From Megaustenia siamemsis (taxonomy: Eukaryota; Mollusca; Gastropoda; Stylommatophora; Ariophantidae), in the NCBI GenBank assembly GCA_032433765.1, contig JAVIAB010000041.1:72810232-72874231 (forward strand): 64,000 nucleotides of DNA, read 5' to 3'. Below are positions 1 to 12,300 of the stretch, in pieces. The notes below the pieces were generated by a model that was not told the origin of the DNA, did not search any database, and saw only the letters and a list, made by a program, of their open reading frames with translations. Both the position numbers and the translations under genes were made by a program. How positions within the stretch are numbered: the first letter of the stretch is position 1; every line of letters starts with the position of its first letter.

Positions 1-245
1 TAGAACATACACTTCAAAAGACAACTAAACATATTAGACCAGCAAACAATGTTGCTCAAAGATAACAAAATATTCAACTTTAAAAAAAAAACAGAATTCA
101 TCTCTCTGTATCTAAACTCTTCTAACTACGCACTAAGATGATTAACTTATGTACCTAAACTCTTTTGTTCAAAGCAAAAATGAAAACACTCCTATTTAAA
201 CTTTTCTACCTAAACTAAAATAGCATGCTTAAGAAAATTACTGAC

Positions 246-324
246 ATGTTCCACCCATAAAGATCCAACAATGACATTGTGTATCACACAGTTGACATTC
301 TGCCAGGTGTAACTCTCATTGTAC
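246..324 (-). CDS. OSBPL1A-like: ORP exon: ESYTWQN / VIHNVIVG segment
   Basis: Acceptor gtacttttcag, exon from 324. The first G completes the Lys codon left open at 5367. Then follow [20 protein letters not shown] and SLWVEH, which correspond to the conserved tryptophan/HNIIVGKLW(I/V)E block after the ORP signature. The exon ends at 246 if the donor is GTCAGT, which is acceptable but weak. The 56-bp minisatellite begins two bases beyond the acceptor AG, so repeat sequence forms the pyrimidine tract. Further exons must lie left of this window. Confidence 0.85.
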
Positions 325-3300
325 CTGAAAAGTACAAGTCAAAGTTGTGTACATATTTTTGTGATATTTCTCACTCTCTCTATAAAAGTAGAAGTCAAAG
401 TGTGTACATATCTATGTGATATTTCTCGCTCTCTCTATATGAGTACAAGTTGTGTACATATTTATGTGATATTTCTCACTCACTCTATAAAAGTACAAGT
501 CAAAGTTGTGTACATATTTATGTGATATTCTCGCTCTCTCTATACAAGTACAAGTCAAAGTTGTGTACATGTTTATGTGATATTTCTCACTCTCTCTATA
601 AAAGTAGAAGTCAAAGTTGTGTACATGTTTATGTGATATTTCTCACTCTCTCTATAAAAGTCCAAGTCAAAGTTGTGTCCATATTTATGTGATATTTCTC
701 ACTCTCTCTATAAAAGTCCAAGTCAAAGTTGTGTCCATATTTATGTGATATTTCTCACTCAATCTATAAAAGTCCAAGTCAAAGTTGTGTCCATATTTAT
801 GTGATATTTCTCACTCAATCTATAAAAGTACAAGTCAGTTGTGTACATATTTATGTGATATTTCTCACTCTCTCTATAAAAGTCCAAGTCAAAGTTGTGT
901 ACATATTTATGTGATATTTCTCACTCAATCTATAAAAGTACAAGTCAAAGTTGTGTACATATTTATGTGATATTTCTCACTCTCTCTATAAAAGTCCAAG
1001 TCAAAGTTGTGTACATATTTATGTGATATTTCTCACTCAATCTATAAAAGTACAAGTCAAAGTTGTGTCCATATTTATGTGATATTTCTCGCTCTCTCTA
1101 TAAAAGTACAAGTCAAAGTTGTGTACATATTATGTGATATTTCTCACTCTCTCTATAAAAGTAAAAGTCAAAGTTGTGTACATGTTTATGTGATATTTCT
1201 CACTCATCTATAAAAGTAAAAGTCAAAGTTGTGTACATATTTATGTGATATTTCTCACTCAATCTATAAAAGTACAAGTCAAAGTTGTGTACATGTTTAT
1301 GTGATATTTCTCACTCTCTCTATAAAAGTAAAAGTCAAAGTTGTGTACATGTTTATGTGATATTTCTCACTCATCTATAAAAGTACAAGTCAAAGTTGTG
1401 TACATATTTATGTGATATTTCTCACTCTCTCTATAAAAGTAGAAGTCAAGTTGTGTACATATCTATGTGATATTTCTCGCTCTCTCTATACGAGTACAAG
1501 TTGTGTACATATTTATGAGATATTTCTCACTCTCTATAAAAGTACAAGTCAAAGTTGTGTACATATTTATGTGATATTTCTCGCTCTCTCTATACAAGTA
1601 CAAGTCAAAGTTGTGTACATATTTATGTGATATTCTCACTCAATCTATAAAAGTACAAGTCAAAGTTGTGTACATGTTTATGTGATATTTCTCACTCTCT
1701 CTATAAAAGTACAAGTCAAAGTTGTGTACATATTTATGTGATATTTCTCACTCAATCTATAAAAGTACAAGTCAGTTGTGTACATATTTATGTGATATTT
1801 CTCACTCTCTCTATAAAAGTCCAAGTCAAAGTTGTGTACATGTTTATGTGATTTTCTCACTCTCTCTATAAAAGTCCAAGTCAAAGTTGTGTCCATATTT
1901 ATGTGATATTTCTCACTCTCTCTATAAAAGTCCAAGTCAAAGTTGTGTCCATATTTATGTGATATTTCTCACTCAATCTATAAAAGTCCAAGTCAAAGTT
2001 GTGTCCATATTTATGTGATATTTCTCACTCAATCTATAAAAGTACAAGTCAGTTGTGTACATATTTATGTGATATTTCTCACTCTCTCTATAAAAGTCCA
2101 AGTCAAAGTTGTGTACATATTTATGTGATATTTCTCACTCAATCTATAAAAGTCCAAGTCAAAGTTGTGTACATATTTATGTGATATTTCTCACTCTCTC
2201 TATAAAAGTCCAAGTCAAAGTTGTGTACATATTTATGTGATATTTCTCACTCAATCTATAAAAGTACAAGTCAAAGTTGTGTCCATATTTATGTGATATT
2301 TCTCGCTCTCTCTATAAAAGTACAAGTCAAAGTTGTGTACATATTTATGTGATATTCTCACTCTCTCTATAAAAGTAAAAGTCAAAGTTGTGTACATGTT
2401 TATGTGATATTTCTCACTCATCTATAAAAGTAAAGTCAAAGTTGTGTACATATTTATGTGATATTTCTCACTCACTCTATAAAAGTACAAGTCAAAGTTG
2501 TGTACATATTTATGTGATATTTCTCACTCTCTCTATAAAAGTCCAAGTCAAAGTTGTGTACATATTTATGTGATATTTCTCACTCAATCTATAAAAATAA
2601 AGTCAAAGTTGTGTACATATTTATGTGATATTTCTCACTCTCTCTATAAAAGTCCAAGTCAAAGTTGTGTACATATTTATGTGACATTTCTCACTCAATC
2701 TATAAAATAAAGTCAAAGTTGTACATATTTATGTGATATTTCTCACTCTCTCTATAAAAGTCCAAGTCAAAGTTGTGTACATATTTATGTGATATTCTCA
2801 CTCAATCTATAAAAGTACAAGTCAAAGTTGTGTACATGTTCAAGTGATCTTTCTCTCTCTCTCTATAAAATTACAAGTCAAACTTTGTGTACGTGATCTT
2901 TACCACTCTCTAACTCAATATATGTACACAGTTCTATTGACCTTTCAAGTCGTAGCTGGCCCATAGGGACCCAGATACTTTTTCTCTTATCTAAATTTTA
3001 TTCTAGCAATTTCAATCCTTGTAAAGATATTTTATCGAATCTCGCCATTTGTCTCTGTTCTGTGCAAGCAACTCTATCTCATTGAGTGAGCCGATTCCTG
3101 CTGCTCTGCCTCTCTGATCAATGTTCTTCTCAGTGTCTCTTGGGTCAGCTCTTTTCTCTTGCTTGCTGTTTCCCATATGAGAGCTTGCTTTGCTATTCAG
3201 TTATTATCTCTCCTCATCACATGTCCAGCATATGACCATCGTCTTTTGTTAATTACTAAAGATATTAGTGGTTGATCGGTGATTTCTCTAATTTCCTCAT

Positions 3301-6300
3301 TGTTTTTGAATTCATTCCATACTATACCAAGTATTTCCTTAGACATATTTTTGAATGCATTCAACTTGTTTCTATGTCTCTTGTCGCACACAGTGACACT
3401 AAAGAAAATACACCAAAAGATACAAGCGCTGAGCATTATCTTATAAATATTTTTAAAAATAAGACCAACAATATCAGCACACTTATGATTTTATAAACAG
3501 TGACACTTGTACAGACACACTCACATAAGTAGTGGGTGTCACAACAAAAGTTATACAGGGAAGGATTCAGAATAAAATCAATACTAAATTAGATGAGCAG
3601 CAATTTGGATTTAGAAAAGACAGTGGCACAAAAGAAGCTATATTCAGCATGAGGACAATGATTGAAAAATACATAGAAGTAAACAAACTAATATATGCCT
3701 GCTTCATAGACTACACCAAAGCTTTCGATAGAATACACCATGATCAACTTATAGACTGCCTAAAAGAAACACAAATTTGGACGATACAGACATACGACTA
3801 ATATGTAATTTGTACTGGGAGCAAACAGCAATAATAAAATATAACAAGGAGAACTCTACACCATGGATATAAAAAGTTGAGTAAGACAGGGATGCATCCT
3901 ATCACAGCTTGTTCAATCTATACACTAAGAAAATCTTTAAAAACATCACAGAGATGTCAGGCCTAAACATTAATGGAAAGATAATCATTAACTAAGATAC
4001 GCTGATGGTACTGTACTACTAGCAGAAAATCCTAAAGACCTACAACAATTACTTAATGTAAAAACAGACAAGCAAAAATATGGATTAGTATGAATATCAA
4101 AAAGACTAAAACTATGATCATAAACTAAGAAAATTCTAAAGACCTACAAATAAATATCAAAGTTGAAGGAATACATCTAGAGACAGTTCTGAGCTACAAC
4201 TACCTTGGACATACTATAACTAGTGATGGAAAATGTTAAAATTGAAATAAACAAAAAAAATGGTATGGCAAAAAGTAATTTAATGCCATGAAAAGTATAC
4301 TAACATCAAAACAAAATAACACCAGGGCAGGGCTAAAACTAAGAATAGCAAAATGTTACATATTCTCAATATTCATGTATGGTGCAAAAACATGGACATT
4401 AGACAAGAAAATAGAAGGAGAAAATTGAAGCCTTTGAAATGTGGATTTATAGAAGTATAGGTAGAATTGGATGGAAAGAAAAGAAAACAAATGATGAAGT
4501 TTTAAAACAACTAAAAATGAAAAGAGAACTACTAAACACAATTAGAACAAGACAAATGAAATTTTTGGGGCATGTGTAAAAGACACAACAGCCTAATAAA
4601 AGTAGTATTGGAAGGGAAAATACAAGGTGGCAGAGGCAGATCAAGACTAACATGGACGAGCAACATCAAAAGATGGACAAGTCAGCCTATGACAATCTGT
4701 ACCATCAAAGCAGAGACAGAGTGGAATGGCACTCCATGGTAGCCAACATTCGATGCGGAGACGGCACTCAATGATGATGATGAACCACAACCACACTAAT
4801 GCTTAGACCCCAGCAGAATTACTAACTCACATCCACATGGCTACAAATAGAAATGATAACACACACATATGCACTGAATAGGACATACACTTCAGAAGCC
4901 AACTGAAAGTATTACACAACCTTTTTTTTTTTATTTTACTTTTTTTTTTGGAAACCCCAAGGGAAGAGAAAAAAAGGGGAAGATCATATTATCTTGGAGA
5001 AGACAGATAGAATCAGAGATTAAGCTAAAGAGAATGATCTTAAAAGAACGGCAAGAACAGAACGGCTTGGAAAGTGTTTGTTGAAGACCTATGCTCCACA
5101 GGAGATGAAAGTGTTTGTGGAAGACCTATGCTGCACGGGAGATGAGAATGTTTGCTGAAGACCTATGCTCCACAGGGAGATGAAAATGTTTATTGAAGAC
5201 CTATTCTCCCAGGTCATTGAAAGTGTTTGTTGAAGATCTATGCTCCACAGGGAGTTAAAAGGAAGAAGTGACCCTAGCACTGATACTCTCGCACAAACAT
5301 GGCATGTAAAAAAAACAAACAAACAATAACACTCCAACAACAAAAATACAAAATGCCAAAACCCACTTGTGTAAAGTTAAAGAAATAAGTCCCTTAGGGT
5401 TAATCTCCACGACTTGCCCCAGAACTTGAGCTTGGGCTGTATGGATCCATGGAAGGTGTAGCCACTCCGTCGGCGTTGAAGGCTGTGATGGGAGGATGGT
5501 GACTGACTTGTTCTCCAATAAAACGGAAACCTAAGTCTGGCCTGTGGAGACAAAAAAAAACACAAAGTGTAAGTATTTGAGGGTTCAACTGAGGAACAAA
5601 GCTATTTTTTTTTATCTTAATCATTATCAACAAGCTTTGAGATCTTGTATGTGTGTGAGTATAACAAATAAACAATACAAACTTAACATATTCTGTCTTC
5701 TAGGATCAACCTTCCAGTTCTTGTTCTGCACAGGTCTCCACAACTAGCTCAATTTGGTCTCTCATCAACATTTCCAGTTCTTGTTCTGCACAGGTCTCCA
5801 CAACTAGCTCAATTTGGTCTCTGGTCAACATTTCCAGTTCTTGTTCTGCACAGGTCTCCACAACTAGCTCAATTTGGTCTCTGGTCAACATTTCCAGTTC
5901 TTGTTCTGCACAAGTTTTCACAACTAGTTCAACTTTGTCTCTGGTTAACATTTCCAGTTCTTGTTCTGCACAGGTCCTCACAACTAGCTCAATTTGGTCT
6001 CTCATCAACATTTCCAGTTCTTGTTCTGCACAGGTCCTCACAACTAGCTCAATTTGGTCTCTCATCAACATTTCCAGTTCTTGTTCTGCACAGGTCCTCA
6101 CAGCTAACTCAATTTGGTCTCTTATCAACATTTCCAGTTCTTGTTCTGCACAGGTCTTCACAACTAGCTCAATTTGGTCTCTCATCAACATTTCCAGTTC
6201 TTGTTCTGCACAGGTCTTCACAACTAGCTCAATTTGGTCTCTCATCAACATTTCCAGTTCTTGTTCTGCACAGGTCTTCACAACTAGCTCAATTTGGTCT

Positions 6301-9300
6301 CTCATCAACATTTCCAGTTCTTGTTCTGCACAGGTCCTCACAACTAGTTTAACTTTGTCTCTGGTCAACATTTCCAGTTCTTTGTTTCCACACACAGCCT
6401 TTTCTTTGACCTGGACATGTCCTGGTAAACCCTTACAACATTAACAATCATGAGATACCTAATTTATAAATAACTTAAAACTATAATTGCTGCCAGTTTT
6501 TATTCTCATATTTTATCATTAACAACAATCATCATCATCAAGTACCGGGTCTGCTGGCGTAGGTGATCATGTCTCTCCACAACTTTCAATCTCGACTGTT
6601 ATTTATCATTTCTGTTGTTGACCTGCCAAGCCATTCTCTTAAGCTGTTTGGTATTTTTTCTCTTTGCTTCCCTCTATCTCTTCGTCCCTCAATTTTTCCA
6701 GTTGTTACAATATATTTCAATTGTTCTCTTCTCATTACATGAGCTCTTCTCATTGTTCTCTTCTCATTACAAAATTAGCTCTCGTTTTGCTTTGACCTCT
6801 TTCAGAACATTTTCATTACTTTTCTTAGCTGTCCATGGTATTCTCAACATTCTTCTGTAAAACCACATTTCTACAGACTCCAGTGATTTTCTTGTCTGTT
6901 GTCCTATTGTCCATGATTCACATCCATATGTTAAGTAAGACTGGCTCTACATAACATTTAAGAACTCTTTTTCTTGTTTCTATTATCAAAAATGGATTGC
7001 ATAGTATTATGTGTTTAATGTGTGTATTAACAACAATAACACACATGAAAGTAGACTACAGCTGCTGAGCTCTCTGCTACATAATGATGATCTTCTATGG
7101 CTTAGGAAGGGATACAAGATTGCTTCTTGAACAAAAGATATTTGGTTTCAACCACGTATTTAGAGCATGTTTAGGGATAGAGAGAATTTCAACAGTTGGA
7201 GTATGTTGTATTTCCTTGCTGTTTTATATACTTGATCATAATCCTTCCACTGCTAGACGTCATAAAGAGCTCATGTTTTTCACCACCTGGCTCTAGTCTT
7301 TGTGAGATGTATGATCTTATCTAATGAGTCTATGCCTGCCAACATTGCTTCTTTTATAAGTGTTCTTTGGGGTACTGGTTGGCCTCAAGGCGAGATGCCG
7401 GTCTTGTGACAGAGAGGTTGTGAGTTCAAATCCCGGCTGCAACAGTCGATATTTTTTATTTGTGATTCCTCACTGCGACAACCACCCCTGGTCTCAGCAG
7501 TGAGGCCCAGCTTGAAACGTCATTACTCATCGACGAAAAATATGATTACCTCCAAAAACGAATAGCAAGGGACCCATGTGCACATGGCTGTCAGGGAAAA
7601 ATGGATTAACACGCAAAATTCAATTTCTAGTGGGACTTCGCCAGAGGTGAAAGCTGGCAAATGCATTCTTCTTAGTGTTTCTGTAGATCTTCCTCCTTTT
7701 CTGTGTCTTGATATTTCCTAATGGTAGATGAGACTGTTGGTTGCATGGCCATTTCTCCTATCTCTATTCTTTTATCACGTTTTGCTGAGTTTTTTAACTT
7801 ATTATTAAGATCTTATATATGCTGCTCTGGCTACTATTTTACCTAAGTCAGTCTTGACATTTAACTAGGCTAGTTTGGCTTCACACCTATTTTGGATATG
7901 TGAGTGGGAGGAAGGGAGGGAGGTGGGAACTATTTTAAAAACTTTCAACAGCTTTTATGGTGAACAAAAGCACTTTATGCTCTAGTTTACATCTAAATCA
8001 CAAGACTACACCCGCCTGTATACTGAGTGATTCAATGAGCATGATGCAAAAAGTGGAGGCGGGATCTGTACATAGGCAATGGGTAGAGTCATTGCAGAAG
8101 TCAAAAATACATAAGGTCACCTTTGTCTACATTCCACGACATGCTGGAGTACGGGGAAATGAAAAGGTGGACAGATTGGCTAGCTGCGCTATTGTTGAGG
8201 TCAACCAATGGATCAGGTGGACATCATCAATGCCCTCCAGGAAGTTGGAAGGACACAGGACTTCGACAACATAGAGGCCACGTCACTCCTTGGGATGAAA
8301 GAGATGGGAGTTAAGATGATCACAGCCAGAAACGAGAAACTTAGTGGGCATGTAAGAAGACTAATCAACTAACACAGAACTTGAGTCGTCAGTTGCTGGA
8401 CACTTCGAGACTTGCTGAGGAGGGGATCTGAGCACCTATGGACATGTTCAGAGTGCGATGATGATGACCCGCTAATAACTCAATAACAATAACATCTAAA
8501 ACAGAATATGATTCCACCAAACTGTAGTACTCTAGTGCAGGGATTCTCAAACAGTGTACACCACCGTTGAGCATTGGCGGTAAAATGGCACAGACTTTCG
8601 ACAGTGCACAACAAACAAGATGCAAGTACAATTTGTAATAACTAACACAGAAAAATGTAAATGTAGCAAAGATGGAGTAGTTCTTTTCATGTGTGTAATC
8701 TGTGATGCATGTACTGAAATTAATTTTAGCTGTGCAACATCAATATCAATGCACCATCTGTTGACTTTATTTCTCTTTAGACCAAGTATTGGGCTATTTA
8801 TTTATAACTTATAAAATACCAGCAATTATATAAATGACAATCATGGAGGGTATAGCTTAAGGAAATGAGCTGTCAAGGGAAAGGGGCTATCAAGGGTGGG
8901 GGTTGTCAAGGGAGAGGAGCTGTCAAGGGAGTGGGTGAGGAGCTGTCAATGGAGGGTGAGGAGCTGTCAAGGGAGGGTGAGGAGCAGTCAAGGGAGGGTG
9001 AGGAACTGTCAAGAGAGGGTGAGGAGCTGTCAAGAGAGAAGAGCTGTTAAGGGAGAGGAGCCAAGGGAGAGGAGCTGACAAGGTAGAAAGCTGTCAAGGA
9101 AGAGGAGCTGTCAAAGGAGAGGAGCTGTCAAAGGAGGGTGAGGAATTGTCAAGGGAGAAGAGCTGTCAAGGGTGGGTGAGGAATTGTCAAGGGAGAAGAG
9201 CTGTCAAGGTAGAGAAACTGTCAAAGTAGAGAAACTGTCAAGGGAAAGGAGCTGTCAAGGAAGAGGAGCTGTCAAAGGTGGGTGAGGATCTGTCAAGGGA

Positions 9301-12300
9301 GAGGAGCTGTCAAGGAAAAGGGGCTGTCAAGGGAGAGCAGCTGTCAAGGGTGGGTGAGGAGCTGTCAAGGGAGAGGAGCTGCCAAGGGAAAGGAGCTGTC
9401 AAGGGAAAGGGGCTGTAAAGGGAGAGGAGCTGTCAAGGGAAAGGGGCTGTAAAGGGAGAGGAGCTGTCAAGGGAAAGGGGCTGTAAAGGGAGAGGAGCTG
9501 TCAAGGGTGGGTGAGGAATTGTCAAGGGAGAAGAGCTGTCAAGGTAGAGAAACTGTCAAGGTAGAGAAACTGTCAAGGTAGAGAAACTGTCAAGGTAGAG
9601 AAACTGACAAGGGCAAGCCGCTGTCAAGGGAGAGGAGCTGTCAAGGGAGAAAAGCTGTCAAGGTAGAGAAACTGTCAAGGGAAAGGGGCTGTCATCACAT
9701 CCACAACCAAATACAAAACATGACCAGAGAATATGTGTCCTCAATAAGTAAACAGTACAAACATAAAACATGACCAGAGAATATGTGTCCTCAATAAGTA
9801 AACAGTACAAACACCAAAACAAGCAGCCACATATACCTGTCCAGCTCATACGTTTCTCCCAGTAGAGGGTTGAAAGGTTTTCCTATCCTACCCCAGTTGG
9901 ATGACAGAGCAGAAACAGCAAAGGCAGCCACATACTATTGTGAAATTTAAAAAAAAACAGAAACAAGCAAATAATATTTTGTGCGATCTGTTGCAACTGC
10001 TTAAAACATCTTTCTTAAATAGTTATTTCCTTTGTTAGCTCTCAGAAACTTACATAAATCAATTTATCAAACTGGTGGTCTGACTCATCTTCTCTCATAC
10101 AACAATGTTTTTCATATAAAAATGGTGATTTGTCTCTCGTTTCTATCATAAAATTATGGTTTGCTTCATTGTTCTCTCATATAAGTCTGGTCTGTCTCAT
10201 GTTTCCCATAAAAAAATGATAGCCGGTCTATCTCATTGTTCTCTCATATAAAACTGGTTGTCTCATTGTTCTTTCATATAAAACTGGTAGTCTGTCTCAT
10301 TGTTCTCTCATAAAATTGGTGGTCTGTCTCATTGTTCTCTCATATAGAATTGGTGGTCTGTCTCATTGTTCTCTCATATAAAACTGGTAGTCTGTCTCGC
10401 TGTTCTCTCATATAAAATTGGTAGTCTGTCTCATTGTTCTCTCATATAAAACTGGTAGTCTCATTGTTCTCTCATATAAAACTGGTAGTCTCATTGTTCT
10501 CTCATATAAAACTGGTAGTCTGTCTCATTGTTCTCTCATATAAAACTGGTAGTCTGTCTCGCTGCTCTCTCATATAAAATTGGTGGTTTGTTTCATTGTT
10601 CTCTCATATAAAACTGGTAATCTGTCACATTGTTCTCTCATATAAAATTGGTAGTCTGTCTCATTGTTCTCTCATATAAAACTGGTAGTCTCATTGTTCT
10701 CTCATATAAAACTGGTAGTCTCATTGTTCTCTCATATAAAACTGGTAGTCTCATTGTTCTCTCATATAAAACTGGTAGTCTCATTGTTCTCTCATATAAA
10801 ACTGGTAGTCTGTCTCATTGTTCTCCCATATAAACTGGTAGTCTGTCTCATTGTTCTCTCAAATAAAACTGGTAGTCTCATTGTTCTCTCATATAAAACT
10901 GGTAGTCTGTCTCATTGTTTTCTCATGTTATATTGGTGGCCTGTCTCATTGTTCTCTCATGTAAAATTGATGGTCTGTCTCATTGTTCTCTCATATAAAA
11001 CTGGTAGTCTCATTGTTCTCTCATATAAAACTGGTAGTCTGTCTCATTGTTTTCTCATGTTATATTGGTGGCCTGTCTCATTGTTCTCTCATATAAAATT
11101 GGTGGTCTGTCTCATTGTTCTCTCATATAAAACTGGTAGTCTGTCTTATTGTTCTCTCATATAAAATTGGTAGTCTGTCTCATTATTCTCTCATATAAAA
11201 TTGGTAGTCTGTCTCATTATTCTCTCATATAAAATTGGTAGTCTGTCTCATTATTCTCTCATATAAAACTGGTAGTCTGTCTCATTGTTCTCTCATGTCA
11301 AATTGGTAGTCTGTCTCATTGTTCTCTCATATAAAATTGGTAGTCTGTCTCATTATTCTCTCATATAAAACTGGTAGTCTGTCTCATTGTTCTCTCATGT
11401 AAAACTGGTAGTCTGTCACATTGTTCTCTCATATAAAACTGGTAGTCTGTCTCATTGTTCTCTCATATAAAACTGGTAGTCTGTCTCATTGTTCTCTCAT
11501 ATAAAACTGGTAGTCTGTCTCATTGTTCTCCCATATAAAACTGGTAGTCTGTCACATTGTTCTCTCATATAAAACTGGTAGTCTGTCACATTGTTCTCTC
11601 ATGTAAAACTGGTAGTCTGTCACATTGTTCTCTCATATAAAACTGGTAGTCTGTCTCATTGCTCTCTCATGTAAAACTGGTAGTCTGTCACATTGTTCTC
11701 TCATATAAAACTGGTAGTCTGTCACATTGTTCTCTCATATAAAACTGGTAGTCTGTCACATTGTTCTCTCATATAAAACTGGTAGTCTGTCTCATTGTTC
11801 TCTCATGTAAAATTGGTGGTCTGTCTCATTGTTCTCTCATATAAAATTGGTAGTCTGTCTCATTGTTCTCTCATATAAAACTGGTAGTCTGTCTCATTGT
11901 TCTCTCATATAAAACTGGTAGTCTGTCTCATTGTTCTCTCATGTAAAACTAGTAGTCATTCAAGACTGCACATGCCCAATGAAATATGACACTGACTATA
12001 TTTTTGTTTAAAGACAAGATATAGACATTTCTTACCTTCAGGTCAGCAAAATCCAAATAAGTGTATCCGTGTTAATGGCAACAACTCACAACATTGACAA
12101 TCCAATTGCTAATATATGTCCAAAACTTTTCAGAATAACTTGAAAATGTCTAAAGTTATGGACATGGAATAATATAAAAAAAGACCCTTGCAGAAATTCT
12201 GACCATGTCCACAGATACCATCTCCATCTCCGTTTGTCACTAAAGGGCAACTATCATCACTTGGTTTGATACTCGTTGTCTGATGACAACGGTTCATCTT

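Noticed and set aside
328..2925. CRISPR array
   Set aside because: Direct repeats are contiguous with no unique spacers, and no cas-like genes exist. The same holds for all the other arrays.
5706..6395. The 60-bp array as a cassette exon of the ORP gene
   Set aside because: Available AG/GT edges do not fit the phases of exons 9837 and 5541, and no ORP has such a repeat between these two conserved segments.
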